A stretch of 5,650 nt of DNA from an uncultured Actinomycetes bacterium (GTDB lineage Bacteria; Actinomycetota; Actinomycetes; Nanopelagicales; Nanopelagicaceae). The stretch covers positions 1 to 5,650 of the forward strand of contig CAIMCU010000069.1 in assembly GCA_903839585.1 (NCBI GenBank), written 5' to 3'. The notes under the pieces are model-generated. The model searched no databases and was not told the DNA's origin. It worked only from the letters and a program-made list of their open reading frames with translations. This document shows positions 1 through 5,650 of the stretch, one piece after another. Made by a program: the position numbers and the translations under genes. Within the stretch, counting starts at the first letter, position 1. Every line of letters begins with the position of its first letter.

Positions 1-507
1 AGCAGATACAAAGTAAGCATCGATTGCGCGAACATGGGCAGGATCTGGCTCTCCGCGCCAGCGAATCATCATGCGCTCAATCACTGTGTGCGCCTTATCA
101 ATCTCTGACTCAGGAACAGGTGATGCAATGATTCCGCGTGCAGCTTGTGCAAGGTATGAAAGAACCATGACCGATGTACGAGCTAGGTTGCTGCGGGCTT
201 CTTCATCTGAAATATCTAGGAGTGGCTTAAATCCCCATGCTGGTGCAAGCATTGCAATCGCTGATTGAACATCAACGCGAACATCGCCTGAGTGAACTGG
301 AAGAGGAAACGGCTCAGCGTTAGGCAAACCTGGATTGAACTCATCATCTACGAGTAATCCCCATACATTTCCAAATGAGACGCGACCTACGAGATCCTCA
401 ATATCTACTCCGCGATAGCGAAGCGCACTGCCCTCTTTATCTGGTTCAGCGATCTCTGATTCAAATGCGATTACCCCTTCGAGGCCGGGCTTGAAATCAT
501 CTGACAC
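1..507 (-). CDS. citA: Citrate synthase (CitA type), N-terminal part, runs off the window
   Basis: Condenses acetyl-CoA and oxaloacetate to citrate in the cytoplasm, the entry step of the TCA cycle. The gene reads leftward from a GTG at 505-507 and is open to the window edge, giving 169 of roughly 370 residues. Recognised by similarity to actinobacterial citrate synthase 2/CitA: PGLEG at residues 7-11, EPDKEG at 21-26, RYRGVDIEDL at 30-39, VHSGDVRVDVQ at 71-81 and RWRGEPDP at 149-156. The catalytic His and Asp residues lie in the missing C-terminal half, so activity cannot be judged here. The GTG is preferred because family members begin with a short MSDF-like segment before PGLEG and because a GGAG lies 6 nt upstream. 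The frame stays open further upstream, but there it is antisense to pdxH. The gene is divergent from pdxH. Family assignment is firm; the symbol follows mycobacterial usage. Confidence 0.93.
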   Translation of the reverse strand, partial: MSDDFKPGLEGVIAFESEIAEPDKEGSALRYRGVDIEDLVGRVSFGNVWGLLVDDEFNPGLPNAEPFPLPVHSGDVRVDVQSAIAMLAPAWGFKPLLDISDEEARSNLARTSVMVLSYLAQAARGIIASPVPESEIDKAHTVIERMMIRWRGEPDPAHVRAIDAYFVSA

Positions 508-619
508 GTTTTGCTCCAGTCGTAATAAATCCTGTGCCAATTCTGCACCTTCCCGAGGGGTTCCTACGACCAGGAAGCTTGAAGATGACTGCGCAGCGAA
601 AGTGAGGTTCGATACACCT
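508..619. other. Divergent intergenic region between citrate synthase and pdxH
   Basis: These 112 bases must hold the promoters of both divergent genes. I see no convincing -35/-10 pair on either strand. Notable strings are an 8-bp palindrome CTGCGCAG at 589-596, an AT-rich patch TAATAAAT at 522-529, and CCGAGGGGTTC at 553-563, which recurs upstream of the cold-shock gene at nearly the same distance from that gene's start. The pdxH start has GAGG at 604-607, 12 nt before the ATG, which is a poor spacing for a Shine-Dalgarno. Confidence 0.5.
514..517 (-). promoter_or_regulatory. Ribosome binding site of the citrate synthase gene
   Basis: The minus strand reads GGAG, 6 nt before the GTG at 507. 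It decides the start: the frame is open far upstream, but only this codon has a Shine-Dalgarno at normal spacing and matches the family N-terminus. Confidence 0.6.
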
Positions 620-1276
620 ATGGAAGAAATCGACCGCGATGCCATTCGGGCCATGCGCCGTTCATACGGTGAGGTTGGCCTGGAGTCACTTCCGAAGGAT
701 CCCTTCAAAGCCTTTGCAGATTGGCTTAAAGAAGCGCATGAAAACCCATTCATCGTTGAGGCTAACGCGATGGTGCTATCGACCTTGGGTGCGCAGGAGA
801 TCATTTCTACTCGAACTGTTTTACTCAAAGATATATCCGATGGTGGATTTACTTTTTTTACTAACTACTCATCGCGAAAAGGACAAGCAATTGATTTGAA
901 CTCTCAAGTCACTCTCCTCTTTCCTTGGTATGCAATGGAGCGCCAGGTAAGTATCAGCGGAGATGCGACAAAAATCTCCGAGGAAGAATCTGCCGAGTAC
1001 TTTGCGACAAGACCATGGTCTAGTCAGATAGGTGCTTGGGCAAGTGCGCAGTCGGCACCACTTTCTTCGCGAGAAGAGTTAGAGCAACGGTATGAAGGTG
1101 CAGCAACAAAGTGGCCTGAGGGCTCTGTTGTTCCAAAGCCCGCCCAGTGGGGTGGTTATCGTGTAACACCATTATCGATTGAGTTCTGGCAGGGCCGTTA
1201 CTCTCGACTGCATGATCGCCTTCGCTATGAGCGGGCTAACACAGATATTGATTGGGAGGTAACGAGGTACTACCCG

Positions 1277-1279
<3 letters not shown>
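620..1279 (+). CDS. pdxH: Pyridoxamine/pyridoxine 5'-phosphate oxidase PdxH
   Basis: FMN-dependent cytoplasmic enzyme that oxidises pyridoxine or pyridoxamine 5'-phosphate to pyridoxal 5'-phosphate, the salvage and final step of vitamin B6 metabolism. With the ATG at 620 the protein is 219 residues, close to the usual length of about 218. Visible motifs are the FMN-binding RTVLLKD (65-71) and TNYSSRK (81-87), FPW (101-103), RQV (109-111 region), RPWSSQIGAWAS (131-142), and the substrate-binding FWQGR..RLHDR (189-200) with R196 and H198. The end is W...RYYP where RLxP is usual, a mild departure. An in-frame GTG at 602 would add six residues and cannot be excluded. The frame is open back to an ATG at 491, but that stretch is antisense to citrate synthase and has no counterpart in the family. 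serC follows after 9 nt and uses the product of this enzyme as cofactor. Confidence 0.95.
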
Positions 1280-2404
<1,125 letters not shown>

Positions 2405-3559
2405 ATGTCGCGTACCTTTCAACGTACAAAGCATTTCTGGGTCTTATCGATTCAGGTTGCAGTTGTTAACTTCTTTGTTGGCGGCTTTGGGCCAGCGCAA
2501 TCACTTCTGCGCGAAGATCAAGGTACATCGCTAAAGATTGCAGGTCTTCATGGAACGGCGCTTGGATTAGCCTCAATTACATCCGGCTACCTTAACTCGC
2601 GCATTGTTCATAAACTTGGACGTAGAAATACCATCTGGCTTGGATTGGGTATTTTCTCCCTTGGAATTCTATTTTTGGTCTTTGCGCCACCGGTTCAATT
2701 AACCCTGATCGCTGCATACATAGCTGGCTTCGGCACCTCTTTAACAATTAATAACACCACCTCATCAGCTGCTGAGGACTTTAAAGCCAGCGCACATGTT
2801 GCAATGAACCAGATGAATGCGATTGCAATAGTTGGTGGAGCCCTCGGTACAGTTGTTATTGGCGCTATCGCAACTGAGTTTAGAGATCAGTGGCGGTTGG
2901 GACTCTTGCTCACGCTCCCTGTTATTTTCTACCTATTCTTCGTGCGGGATAAGGATTATGAGAAGCATGTTCCTCCAGAGCATGGGCGCCAATCAGGAAA
3001 AACCTCAATCAAGATGAAGTTCTCTATTCTGGCTTTCTACATCAGCATCGCATGCGAGTTCGGAATCTCTTTCTGGGCTGCGGCACTTCTTGCCGATCGT
3101 GTTGGATCTAGCGCAGCGCTTTCCACTCTCTCTGTCTTTACCTTTGCCGTTGGAAGTGCAACCGGGCGTTGGTATATCTCTCGATTGATTCACCACATGC
3201 ATATCGATAGCCAGTTAAAACTATCCTTTTCCTTTGAACTCGTAGCTTTTATGCTCTTCTGGTTTTCACACAACATCGCTTTAAGTATCTTTGCACTCTT
3301 TGCACTGGGTATAGGTCTATCTATCCAGTTCACTGTCTTCTCGGTACGAGCCATCGCTCTAAGCGATGGGCGACCTGACTTAGCAGTTGGATACAACGCG
3401 CTTGCAGCCGGAACAGCAATCGCTACCTCACCATTTATTCTCGGCCTGCTTGGTGATAGCTATGGAATCTCAAGGGCTTATCTGCTTATTCCGGCACTGC
3501 TCATACTCGGAATCATCATTATTTCGCTCTTTCCAGTTAAAGAGAGCGCTACAAAGTAG
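2405..3559 (+). CDS. MFS transporter, 12 membrane segments, substrate unknown
   Basis: Integral membrane protein of 384 residues with about twelve hydrophobic segments (roughly 11-30, 43-62, 76-95, 98-118, 131-157, 163-180, 205-225, 232-255, 270-290, 291-312, 328-348, 357-377) and a hydrophilic loop at 181-205 splitting it into two six-helix halves, as in the major facilitator superfamily. A motif A variant sits between segments 2 and 3: GYLNSRIVHKLGRRNTIW (61-78), with the family's basic LGRR core. The start is the ATG immediately after the serC TAA. With no Shine-Dalgarno and no TANNNT at the leaderless position, termination-reinitiation from serC is the simplest explanation for translation. 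The sequence does not reveal the substrate. A link to amino-acid or B6 export is only suggested by position. Confidence 0.88.
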   Translation: MSRTFQRTKHFWVLSIQVAVVNFFVGGFGPAQSLLREDQGTSLKIAGLHGTALGLASITSGYLNSRIVHKLGRRNTIWLGLGIFSLGILFLVFAPPVQLTLIAAYIAGFGTSLTINNTTSSAAEDFKASAHVAMNQMNAIAIVGGALGTVVIGAIATEFRDQWRLGLLLTLPVIFYLFFVRDKDYEKHVPPEHGRQSGKTSIKMKFSILAFYISIACEFGISFWAAALLADRVGSSAALSTLSVFTFAVGSATGRWYISRLIHHMHIDSQLKLSFSFELVAFMLFWFSHNIALSIFALFALGIGLSIQFTVFSVRAIALSDGRPDLAVGYNALAAGTAIATSPFILGLLGDSYGISRAYLLIPALLILGIIIISLFPVKESATK

Positions 3560-3562
3560 TAT
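3557..3562 (+). promoter_or_regulatory. Putative -10 element for a leaderless transcript at 3569
   Basis: TAGTAT matches TANNNT and ends 6 nt before the ATG of the 27-residue ORF, the same geometry as at serC. Its first three bases are the MFS stop codon. I see no recognisable -35. Inferred from position and consensus only. Confidence 0.45.
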
Positions 3563-3568
3563 CTACCT

Positions 3569-3652
3569 ATGAGTTATAAGTTCAGGCGAGCGGTAACAAT
3601 TATTGTTCTCATAGCACTTGTGGGCATGATCTTCTTAGGAAGCCTTGGATGA
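3569..3652 (+). CDS. Predicted 27-residue single-pass membrane peptide
   Basis: An ATG-to-TGA micro-ORF between the MFS gene and DUF2530, not recognised as a known family. The N-terminus MSYKFRR is basic. Residues 8-27 form a nearly unbroken hydrophobic stretch (AVTIIVLIALVGMIFLGSLG), long enough for one membrane helix with the positive end expected to stay in the cytoplasm. It starts 9 nt after the MFS stop, with a TANNNT hexamer 6 nt upstream of its ATG. Its stop overlaps the DUF2530 start as ATGA at 3649-3652, the usual sign of translational coupling. In favour of a real gene are the filling of an otherwise blank 89-nt gap, the overlap, and the basic-then-hydrophobic layout. Against it, at 27 codons chance cannot be excluded, and it could act only as a leader that couples translation of DUF2530. 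Confidence 0.55.
   Translation: MSYKFRRAVTIIVLIALVGMIFLGSLG
3637..3642 (+). promoter_or_regulatory. Ribosome binding site-like AGGAAG for the DUF2530 gene
   Basis: AGGAAG lies 6 nt before the ATG at 3649, inside the 27-residue ORF. It is a partial Shine-Dalgarno match at suitable spacing, so DUF2530 need not depend only on coupling. Confidence 0.45.
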
Positions 3653-3843
3653 AGATACGTTCAACGATTGAGAACGTTGTCTTTTGGGTAACCCTCGGAA
3701 CAGTTGCTTGGGTCGGCGCCGGAATCGGTGGGCTAATCTTTGGTGCAGAGCCAAAAGTAATCTGGACGTGCATTGTAGGAGCGCTACTTGGCTTAGTTGG
3801 AATTAGATACTCAATCCGCCGCAACAACCGCAGTGGAATCTAA
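3649..3843 (+). CDS. DUF2530 family small membrane protein
   Basis: A 64-residue hydrophobic protein of unknown function. Two membrane helices are visible, about residues 10-31 (from FWVTLGTV to GLIFGA) and 36-53 (from KVIWTC to GIRYS), followed by a basic tail RRNNRSGI. The second half matches the DUF2530 signature W-x-C-x-x-G-x-x-L-G-L-x-G-x-x-Y followed by basic residues (IWTCIVGALLGLVGIRYSIR). Family members in streptomycetes and mycobacteria are somewhat longer at the N-terminus (about 80 residues, by memory). The start overlaps the preceding micro-ORF by 4 nt. The stop TAA lies 3 nt from the stop of the convergent cold-shock gene. The family is restricted to actinobacteria and commonly sits near DUF3027, as here. 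An antisense frame over most of this gene (3609-3827) is a shadow. Confidence 0.82.
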   Translation: MKIRSTIENVVFWVTLGTVAWVGAGIGGLIFGAEPKVIWTCIVGALLGLVGIRYSIRRNNRSGI

Positions 3844-3846
3844 AGC

Positions 3847-4230
3847 TTAAGCCTCTAGTTGGCCGGCGATTCCGCGAAGTACACGGCCAAGACGTTCAGC
3901 CTCAGGTGCTGATGGATGGCGACCATGTCGCAAACCATTTCCTACCTTGTCCAAAATCTTGATGGTGTCCTCGATCATCGCCGCTAAATCATCGCTGTTA
4001 ACTCGATTATTTTCGACAAGTGAGACAGGTGCATCGATGATTCGCACAGAAAGTGCCTGAGGTCCGCGGCGTCCATCGGCAACGCCAAACTCAAGCTTTG
4101 TTCCAGGCTTTACAGTCGGAACGCCCTCTGGAAGAGATGATGCTGCGAGGTAAACATCTTCGCCTTCATCGGATGAGATGAATCCAAAACCTTTTTCAAG
4201 GCTAAACCATTTAACGCGACCTGTAGGCAT
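3847..4230 (-). CDS. Cold-shock domain protein with C-terminal extension (mycobacterial CspB type)
   Basis: Cytoplasmic single-stranded nucleic-acid-binding protein, presumably an RNA chaperone. Residues 1-68 form the cold-shock domain: GRVKWFSLEKGFGFI (4-18) holds RNP1 with W8, F15 and F17, and RRGPQALSV (54-62) is the conserved last strand. RNP2 is DVYLAAS (25-31), where the classical DVFVHFS carries aromatic and His residues; the positions equivalent to B. subtilis H29 and F30 are both Ala. Residues from about 70 to 127 form an extension absent from 67-residue Csp proteins. It looks helical (DLAAMIEDTIKILDKVGNGL, RLGRVLRGIAGQLEA) and matches the overall form of longer actinobacterial CspB-like proteins. 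The start is the ATG at 4228-4230, with AAGGAG 8 nt upstream. It follows DUF3027 by 72 nt and converges on DUF2530 with a 3-nt gap. Confidence 0.92.
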   Translation of the reverse strand: MPTGRVKWFSLEKGFGFISSDEGEDVYLAASSLPEGVPTVKPGTKLEFGVADGRRGPQALSVRIIDAPVSLVENNRVNSDDLAAMIEDTIKILDKVGNGLRHGRHPSAPEAERLGRVLRGIAGQLEA

Positions 4231-4238
4231 GGGGGTTG

Positions 4239-4244
4239 CTCCTT
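4239..4244 (-). promoter_or_regulatory. Shine-Dalgarno of the cold-shock gene
   Basis: The minus strand reads AAGGAG, 8 nt before the ATG at 4230. This is the strongest ribosome binding site in the window and contrasts with the serC, micro-ORF and DUF3027 starts, which have none. Confidence 0.8.
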
Positions 4245-4263
4245 AGGTAATTCGTACTCGTTT

Positions 4264-4296
4264 AAAAACTCGGCCGAGGGGTTCGGGCAGGTGCCC
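4264..4296 (-). terminator. Possible weak terminator or attenuator between DUF3027 and the cold-shock gene
   Basis: Read on the minus strand just after the DUF3027 stop, there is first an inverted repeat GGGCA-CC-TGCCC (4285-4296), then a perfect 10-bp palindrome CTCGGCCGAG (4269-4278), then TTTTT (4264-4268). The T run after a GC-rich palindrome resembles an intrinsic terminator. However, the palindrome has no spacer, so an RNA hairpin would have only a 3-bp stem around a GGCC loop. It may instead be an operator, or structure in the leader of the cold-shock mRNA. The cold-shock gene could still have its own promoter, but none is clear. Confidence 0.3.
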
Positions 4297-4302
4297 AGTT
4301 TA

Positions 4303-4968
4303 TCAGAGCGTGGCTTCGGAGTGCGCGCCGCATCCGTGGTCTACGGAGACCACGCGAGCGTCATCTGGAGCTATCGCATTTGCGCACACACCAAAGGCTG
4401 AACGCATTGAGCCTGCAATCGGAATAAAGAATCCGCAGGAGGCGCAAGGCTTTGGAGCGCTTTGAGCTAAAGGTGTATTTGGTCCACGATCTCCTGTGTA
4501 CCAACGCTTGCTCGCTTGATCGCGACCTTCGATTGAAAGTACACGTGGGCGCATTAAACCTAAATCAAATACCTCAGTCGCATCGAGATCTTCATCCTGT
4601 ATCAGTGCATTAACACCAGGTACTAAACGTGTGTCATCGAGTGCGCTGGGAACAATAACTCCGGGTTGGATATCTTCTGGCGCAATACGGTCGCGGTACT
4701 CAATCCACTCGGGTGCAAGGAGTGAGTCAGGGCCTGGAAGAACAACAACATCGCAGACGGTTGCATCTGCATCCTTTTCAACCTTTGCAACGGTAACGCA
4801 CCAGCGCCAACCTTTGTATCCGGCGATCTCTGCTTCAAAGAGGTAGCTAGCTACGCGATCTTCATCTGCATACTCAACAGAAACGAAAGCGCCGACTTGG
4901 GATGCAAACTCTGCATCCGCAAGCGCGGCGTCTCGTGCAATATCTTGCGCATCGAAGCTTTTGCTCAT
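4303..4968 (-). CDS. DUF3027 family protein with probable C-terminal zinc site
   Basis: A 221-residue soluble protein of unknown function in an actinobacterial family. A central conserved block is GYKGWRWCVTVAKV (50-63), VVVLPGPDSLLAPEW (74-88) and RLVPGV (114-119). The C-terminal module is CASCGFF (175-181), FGVCAN (192-197) and VSVDHGCGAHSE (207-218). C175, C178, C195 and C213, with H211 or H216 nearby, are placed as a zinc ribbon or knuckle. The link from residue 125 to 172 looks loosely structured. There are no membrane segments or signal peptide. The ATG at 4966-4968 has no Shine-Dalgarno but has TATCCT 6 nt upstream, suggesting leaderless translation. It lies 19 nt after the groEL stop and upstream of the cold-shock gene. 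Zinc binding is inferred; no enzymatic role can be read from the sequence. Confidence 0.87.
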   Translation of the reverse strand: MSKSFDAQDIARDAALADAEFASQVGAFVSVEYADEDRVASYLFEAEIAGYKGWRWCVTVAKVEKDADATVCDVVVLPGPDSLLAPEWIEYRDRIAPEDIQPGVIVPSALDDTRLVPGVNALIQDEDLDATEVFDLGLMRPRVLSIEGRDQASKRWYTGDRGPNTPLAQSAPKPCASCGFFIPIAGSMRSAFGVCANAIAPDDARVVSVDHGCGAHSEATL

Positions 4969-4974
4969 GCGCTA

Positions 4975-4980
4975 AGGATA
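4975..4980 (-). promoter_or_regulatory. Putative -10 element for leaderless DUF3027 transcript
   Basis: The minus strand reads TATCCT (TANNNT), ending 6 nt before the DUF3027 ATG, inside the 19-nt gap after groEL. No clear -35. The geometry is identical to that at serC and the micro-ORF, so DUF3027 may be transcribed separately from groEL. Confidence 0.5.
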
Positions 4981-4987
4981 GCGTGCT

Positions 4988-5650
4988 TTAGAAATCCATT
5001 CCTGCGCCTGGATCGCCTGCTGGCGATGAAGACTTAGGCTCTGGCTTATCTGTAATGACTGCCTCTGTTGTAATAAAGAGAGCTGCGATTGAAGCAGCGT
5101 TTTGTAGTGCAGAGCGAGTTACCTTAGCTGGATCGATGATGCCAGCCTTGATCATGTCGACGTATTCGCCAGTTGCTGCATTTAATCCGAAACCAACTTC
5201 TAGGTGACGAACCTTCTCAACAACGACTCCGCCTTCAAGTCCTGCGTTAACTGCGATCTGCTTAAGAGGTGCTTCGATTGATAATTCAACAATCTTTGCA
5301 CCTGTTGCTTCTTCGCCTTCAAGCTTTAACTTCTTAAACGCTTGTGTTGCAGCTTGTAGAAGTGCAACGCCACCACCGGCGACGATTCCTTCTTCTACTG
5401 CAGCCTTTGCGTTACGAACTGCATCCTCAATACGGTGCTTGCGCTCCTTAAGCTCTACCTCTGTTGCAGCTCCTGCCTTAATAACAGCAACGCCACCAGC
5501 TAACTTAGCTAGACGCTCTTGTAGTTTTTCACGATCGTAATCTGAATCGCTCTTTTCAATCTCGGCGCGAATTTGATTTACGCGGCCCTTGATCTGATCA
5601 GCATCTCCGCCACCTTCAACGATGGTGGTTTCTTCCTTGCTGATAACTAC
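4988..5650 (-). CDS. groEL: Chaperonin GroEL (Hsp60), C-terminal 220 residues, runs off the window
   Basis: Cytoplasmic ATP-dependent folding chaperone that forms double heptameric rings and works with GroES. The right edge cuts the gene, so only about the last 40% of some 540 residues is present, covering the end of the apical, the intermediate and the C-terminal equatorial domains. Counting from the first residue in the window, visible landmarks are [20 protein letters not shown] (36-55), the ATPase Asp at 76 in RIEDAV (equivalent to E. coli D398), [12 protein letters not shown] (86-97), [18 protein letters not shown] (157-174) and [11 protein letters not shown] (177-187). The tail ends in Gly-Met-Asp-Phe, without GGM repeats and without a His-rich end, which suits an actinobacterial GroEL2-type housekeeping copy. 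The upstream control region (HrcA/CIRCE or HspR-type sites) is outside the window. No terminator follows before DUF3027. Confidence 0.97.
   Translation of the reverse strand, partial: VVISKEETTIVEGGGDADQIKGRVNQIRAEIEKSDSDYDREKLQERLAKLAGGVAVIKAGAATEVELKERKHRIEDAVRNAKAAVEEGIVAGGGVALLQAATQAFKKLKLEGEEATGAKIVELSIEAPLKQIAVNAGLEGGVVVEKVRHLEVGFGLNAATGEYVDMIKAGIIDPAKVTRSALQNAASIAALFITTEAVITDKPEPKSSSPAGDPGAGMDF

Noticed and set aside
71..268. Plus-strand 65-codon ORF
   Set aside because: Antisense shadow of the citrate synthase coding region, with no family resemblance.
589..596. 8-bp palindrome CTGCGCAG in the divergent region
   Set aside because: Too short and common to claim as an operator without a second copy or a known regulator.
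491..619. 43-codon N-terminal extension of pdxH to an upstream ATG
   Set aside because: It would overlap the citrate synthase start antisense, has no counterpart in PdxH proteins and lacks a ribosome site. The 219-residue form matches the family length.
508..866. Minus-strand frame open upstream of the citrate synthase GTG, back to a stop near 866
   Set aside because: It is antisense to the start and first third of pdxH. Family members begin just before PGLEG, and the GGAG sits at the GTG.
3609..3827. Minus-strand 72-codon ORF over DUF2530
   Set aside because: The plus-strand frame matches DUF2530. The antisense product is low-complexity Pro/Thr-rich with no family match.
4297..4302. TAAACT on the minus strand as a -10 for the cold-shock gene
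   Set aside because: It matches TANNNT but overlaps the end of DUF3027, has no -35, and would need a 59-nt leader. Such hexamers are frequent by chance.

Overview
The window looks like ordinary housekeeping chromosome from a streamlined, moderate-GC actinobacterium. The actinobacterial signs are a CitA-type citrate synthase, the actinobacteria-specific families DUF2530 and DUF3027, a CspB-like cold-shock protein with a C-terminal extension, and a GroEL ending in Gly-Met-Asp-Phe. GC content by eye is below 50%, intergenic gaps are very short, and several genes appear to be leaderless. This fits small-genome freshwater lineages such as the acI/Nanopelagicales group, but that placement is inference. 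From memory, the same families (serC, DUF3027, DUF2530, a CitA-type citrate synthase, cspB) also lie near one another in Mycobacterium tuberculosis around Rv0871-Rv0889c. If so, this is a conserved neighbourhood rather than a new island.

Layout: (1) positions 1-507, minus strand: N-terminal 169 residues of citrate synthase, running off the left edge. (2) 508-619: divergent intergenic region. (3) 620-3843, plus strand: a compact run of pdxH, serC, an MFS transporter, a previously unlisted 27-residue membrane peptide, and DUF2530. Gaps in this run are 9, 0 and 9 nt, followed by a 4-nt ATGA overlap. (4) Only 3 nt separate the DUF2530 stop from the stop of the convergent cold-shock gene. (5) 3847-5650, minus strand: in transcription order, the C-terminal 220 residues of GroEL, DUF3027, then the cold-shock protein.

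Functional links: PdxH makes pyridoxal 5'-phosphate and SerC, the next gene, needs it as cofactor. Citrate synthase is central carbon metabolism. GroEL and the cold-shock protein are protein- and RNA-homeostasis factors flanking DUF3027, an uncharacterised protein with a probable C-terminal zinc site. The MFS substrate and the roles of DUF2530 and the 27-residue peptide are unknown.

I see no defence island, mobile element, CRISPR array or RNA gene, and no convincing new multi-gene system. The most interesting signals are small-scale. Three genes without a Shine-Dalgarno carry a TANNNT hexamer exactly 6 nt before the ATG, and in two of them the hexamer begins with the TAG stop codon of the upstream gene. 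There is also the unlisted micro-ORF, an in-frame serC/MFS junction separated by a single stop codon, and an altered RNP2 motif in the cold-shock protein. No stretch longer than about 115 bases lacks a gene.
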